A stretch of DNA of 8,586 bases, from assembly GCA_018971455.1 (NCBI GenBank), contig JAGXAV010000063.1, positions 1 to 8,586 on the forward strand, read 5' to 3'. The notes below the pieces were generated by a model. It saw only the letters and a list, made by a program, of their open reading frames with translations, had not been told where the DNA came from and did not search any database. Origin of the DNA: Rhodospirillales bacterium. Lineage in GTDB: Bacteria; Pseudomonadota; Alphaproteobacteria; Acetobacterales; Acetobacteraceae. Positions 7,577-8,586 of the stretch are shown here, one piece after another (the first letter of the stretch is position 1; every line of letters begins with the position of its first letter). Made by a program: the position numbers and the translations under genes.

Positions 7577-8586
7577 GCCGCGCCGAGGCGATCATCGATC
7601 GGCTGCACGGGCTTTATCCGCGGCTGATCGATCTCAGCCTGGGGCGGCTCGAGCGCCTGCTGGCGGCGCTCGGCAATCCCGAGCGGCACCTGCCGCCGGT
7701 GCTGCACGTGGCGGGCACCAATGGCAAGGGCAGCACCTGCGCCTTCCTGCGCGCCATGGGCGAGGCGGCGGGCTGGCGCGTGCACGTCTATACCAGCCCG
7801 CATCTGGTGCGCTTCAACGAGCGCATCCGCCTGGCCGGAGAGCTGATTTCGGATGCCGAGCTGGAGGCGACGCTCGAGGAGGTGGAGCGCGTCAATGCCG
7901 GCGCGCCGATCACCGTCTTCGAGGTGCTGATGGCCAGCGCCTTCCTGCTGTTCGCGCGCGTGCCCGCCGATCTGTGCGTGCTCGAGGTCGGGCTGGGCGG
8001 GCGCGCCGATGCCACCAACGTGATCGCCCGGCCGGCGGCCTGCGCCATCACCTCGATCTCGATGGATCACCGCGAGTTCCTCGGCGACACGCTGGAGAAG
8101 GTCGCGGCCGAGAAGGCGGGGATCATGAAGCCGGGGGCCCCGGTGGTGACCGGGGCGCAGCCGGCCGAGGTGCTGGCGGTGTTTGCCGCCATGGCCGCCG
8201 CGCGCGGGGCGCCGTTGCTGGCGCGCGGGCGGGACTGGGACATCGCGCGGCAGGGCGGCGGGTTCCGCTACCGGGATGCGGCGGGCGCGCTCGATCTGCC
8301 GGCGCCGGCGCTGCTCGGTCCGCACCAGTTCGACAATGCGGCTATTGCGGTGGCGACGATGCGCGCGGCCGCCCTCGGGGCGAGCGATGCCGCCCTGGCC
8401 CGCGGCGTGGCGACGGCGCAATGGCCCGCGCGGATGCAGCGCCTGTCGGGCCGGTTGGCCGCCAAGCTGCCGTCCGGCTGGGAGCTGTGGCTCGATGGCG
8501 GGCATAATCCGGGCGCGGGCGTGGTGCTCGCCGAGCATCTTGCCGGATGGCGCGACCGGCCGGTGCATCTGCTGGTCGGCATGAAG
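7573..8586 (+). CDS. folC: Folylpolyglutamate synthase / dihydrofolate synthase (partial: C-terminus beyond the right edge)
   Basis: Mur-ligase-family enzyme that uses ATP to join glutamate to dihydropteroate and then to reduced folates. I translated 338 codons from the GTG at 7573, open to the edge; full-length FolC has about 420-440 residues, so roughly 90 are missing. Seen in order: LYPRLIDLSLGRLERLL (14-30), P-loop VAGTNGKGST (46-55), SPHLVRFNERI (75-85), EVGLGGRADATNV (138-150), SMDHREFLGDTLE (163-175), EKAGI with Lys181 at the position carbamylated in related ligases, WPARMQR (284-290), and DGGHNPGAG (308-316), which opens the C-terminal glutamate-binding domain. The visible end, LLVGMK, enters a conserved C-domain strand. 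The GTG start overlaps the accD stop as GTGA, and no other start gives the expected N-terminus. Whether it has both activities or only the polyglutamylating one cannot be told from this part. The product acts in the cytoplasm. Confidence 0.96.
   Translation, partial: MSRAEAIIDRLHGLYPRLIDLSLGRLERLLAALGNPERHLPPVLHVAGTNGKGSTCAFLRAMGEAAGWRVHVYTSPHLVRFNERIRLAGELISDAELEATLEEVERVNAGAPITVFEVLMASAFLLFARVPADLCVLEVGLGGRADATNVIARPAACAITSISMDHREFLGDTLEKVAAEKAGIMKPGAPVVTGAQPAEVLAVFAAMAAARGAPLLARGRDWDIARQGGGFRYRDAAGALDLPAPALLGPHQFDNAAIAVATMRAAALGASDAALARGVATAQWPARMQRLSGRLAAKLPSGWELWLDGGHNPGAGVVLAEHLAGWRDRPVHLLVGMK

Noticed and set aside
6988..8568. Minus-strand open frame of 526 codons opposite accD and folC
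   Set aside because: It is a shadow of two strongly conserved genes and shows no recognisable domain.

Overview
The window reads as chromosomal core sequence from a high-GC alphaproteobacterium. Third codon positions are strongly G/C, and neighbouring genes are packed tightly. The best guess is the Rhodospirillales/Acetobacteraceae side of the class. That guess rests on the ChvG-ChvI pair next to pckA, the trpBA-accD-folC run, and GC-rich intergenic hairpins. It is an inference from gene content and protein style, not from a search.

Left part, minus strand (1-1998): a two-component system of the ChvI/ChvG (ExoS) type. The response regulator is complete. The membrane histidine kinase follows it after 2 bases and runs off the left edge, so its ATP-binding domain lies outside the window. 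A 52-base gap separates chvI from a divergent gene.

Middle, plus strand (2051-4436): a split-barrel flavin/heme-type protein with a C-terminal DUF2470 domain (HugZ-like family), followed by ATP-dependent phosphoenolpyruvate carboxykinase (pckA), the entry enzyme of gluconeogenesis. A candidate promoter precedes pckA and a GC-rich hairpin with a T run follows it.

Right part, plus strand (4549-8586): trpB, trpA, accD and folC (cut at the right edge). trpB-trpA and accD-folC each overlap by 4 bases in a GTGA junction. A 119-base GC-rich spacer with three potential hairpins separates the two pairs. TrpB and TrpA together form tryptophan synthase. AccD is the carboxyltransferase beta subunit of acetyl-CoA carboxylase. 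FolC adds glutamates to folates. The four genes probably form one transcription unit, as in other alphaproteobacteria, but trpF, which usually heads that unit, is not directly upstream here.

All seven proteins belong to known families and have their main visible catalytic motifs. I see no mobile element, CRISPR array, tRNA, rRNA or convincing undescribed system. The points worth checking are local: an unusual motif in TrpA, altered residues in a PckA substrate loop, the missing trpF, the HugZ-like gene wedged between chvI and pckA, and the hairpin-rich spacer.
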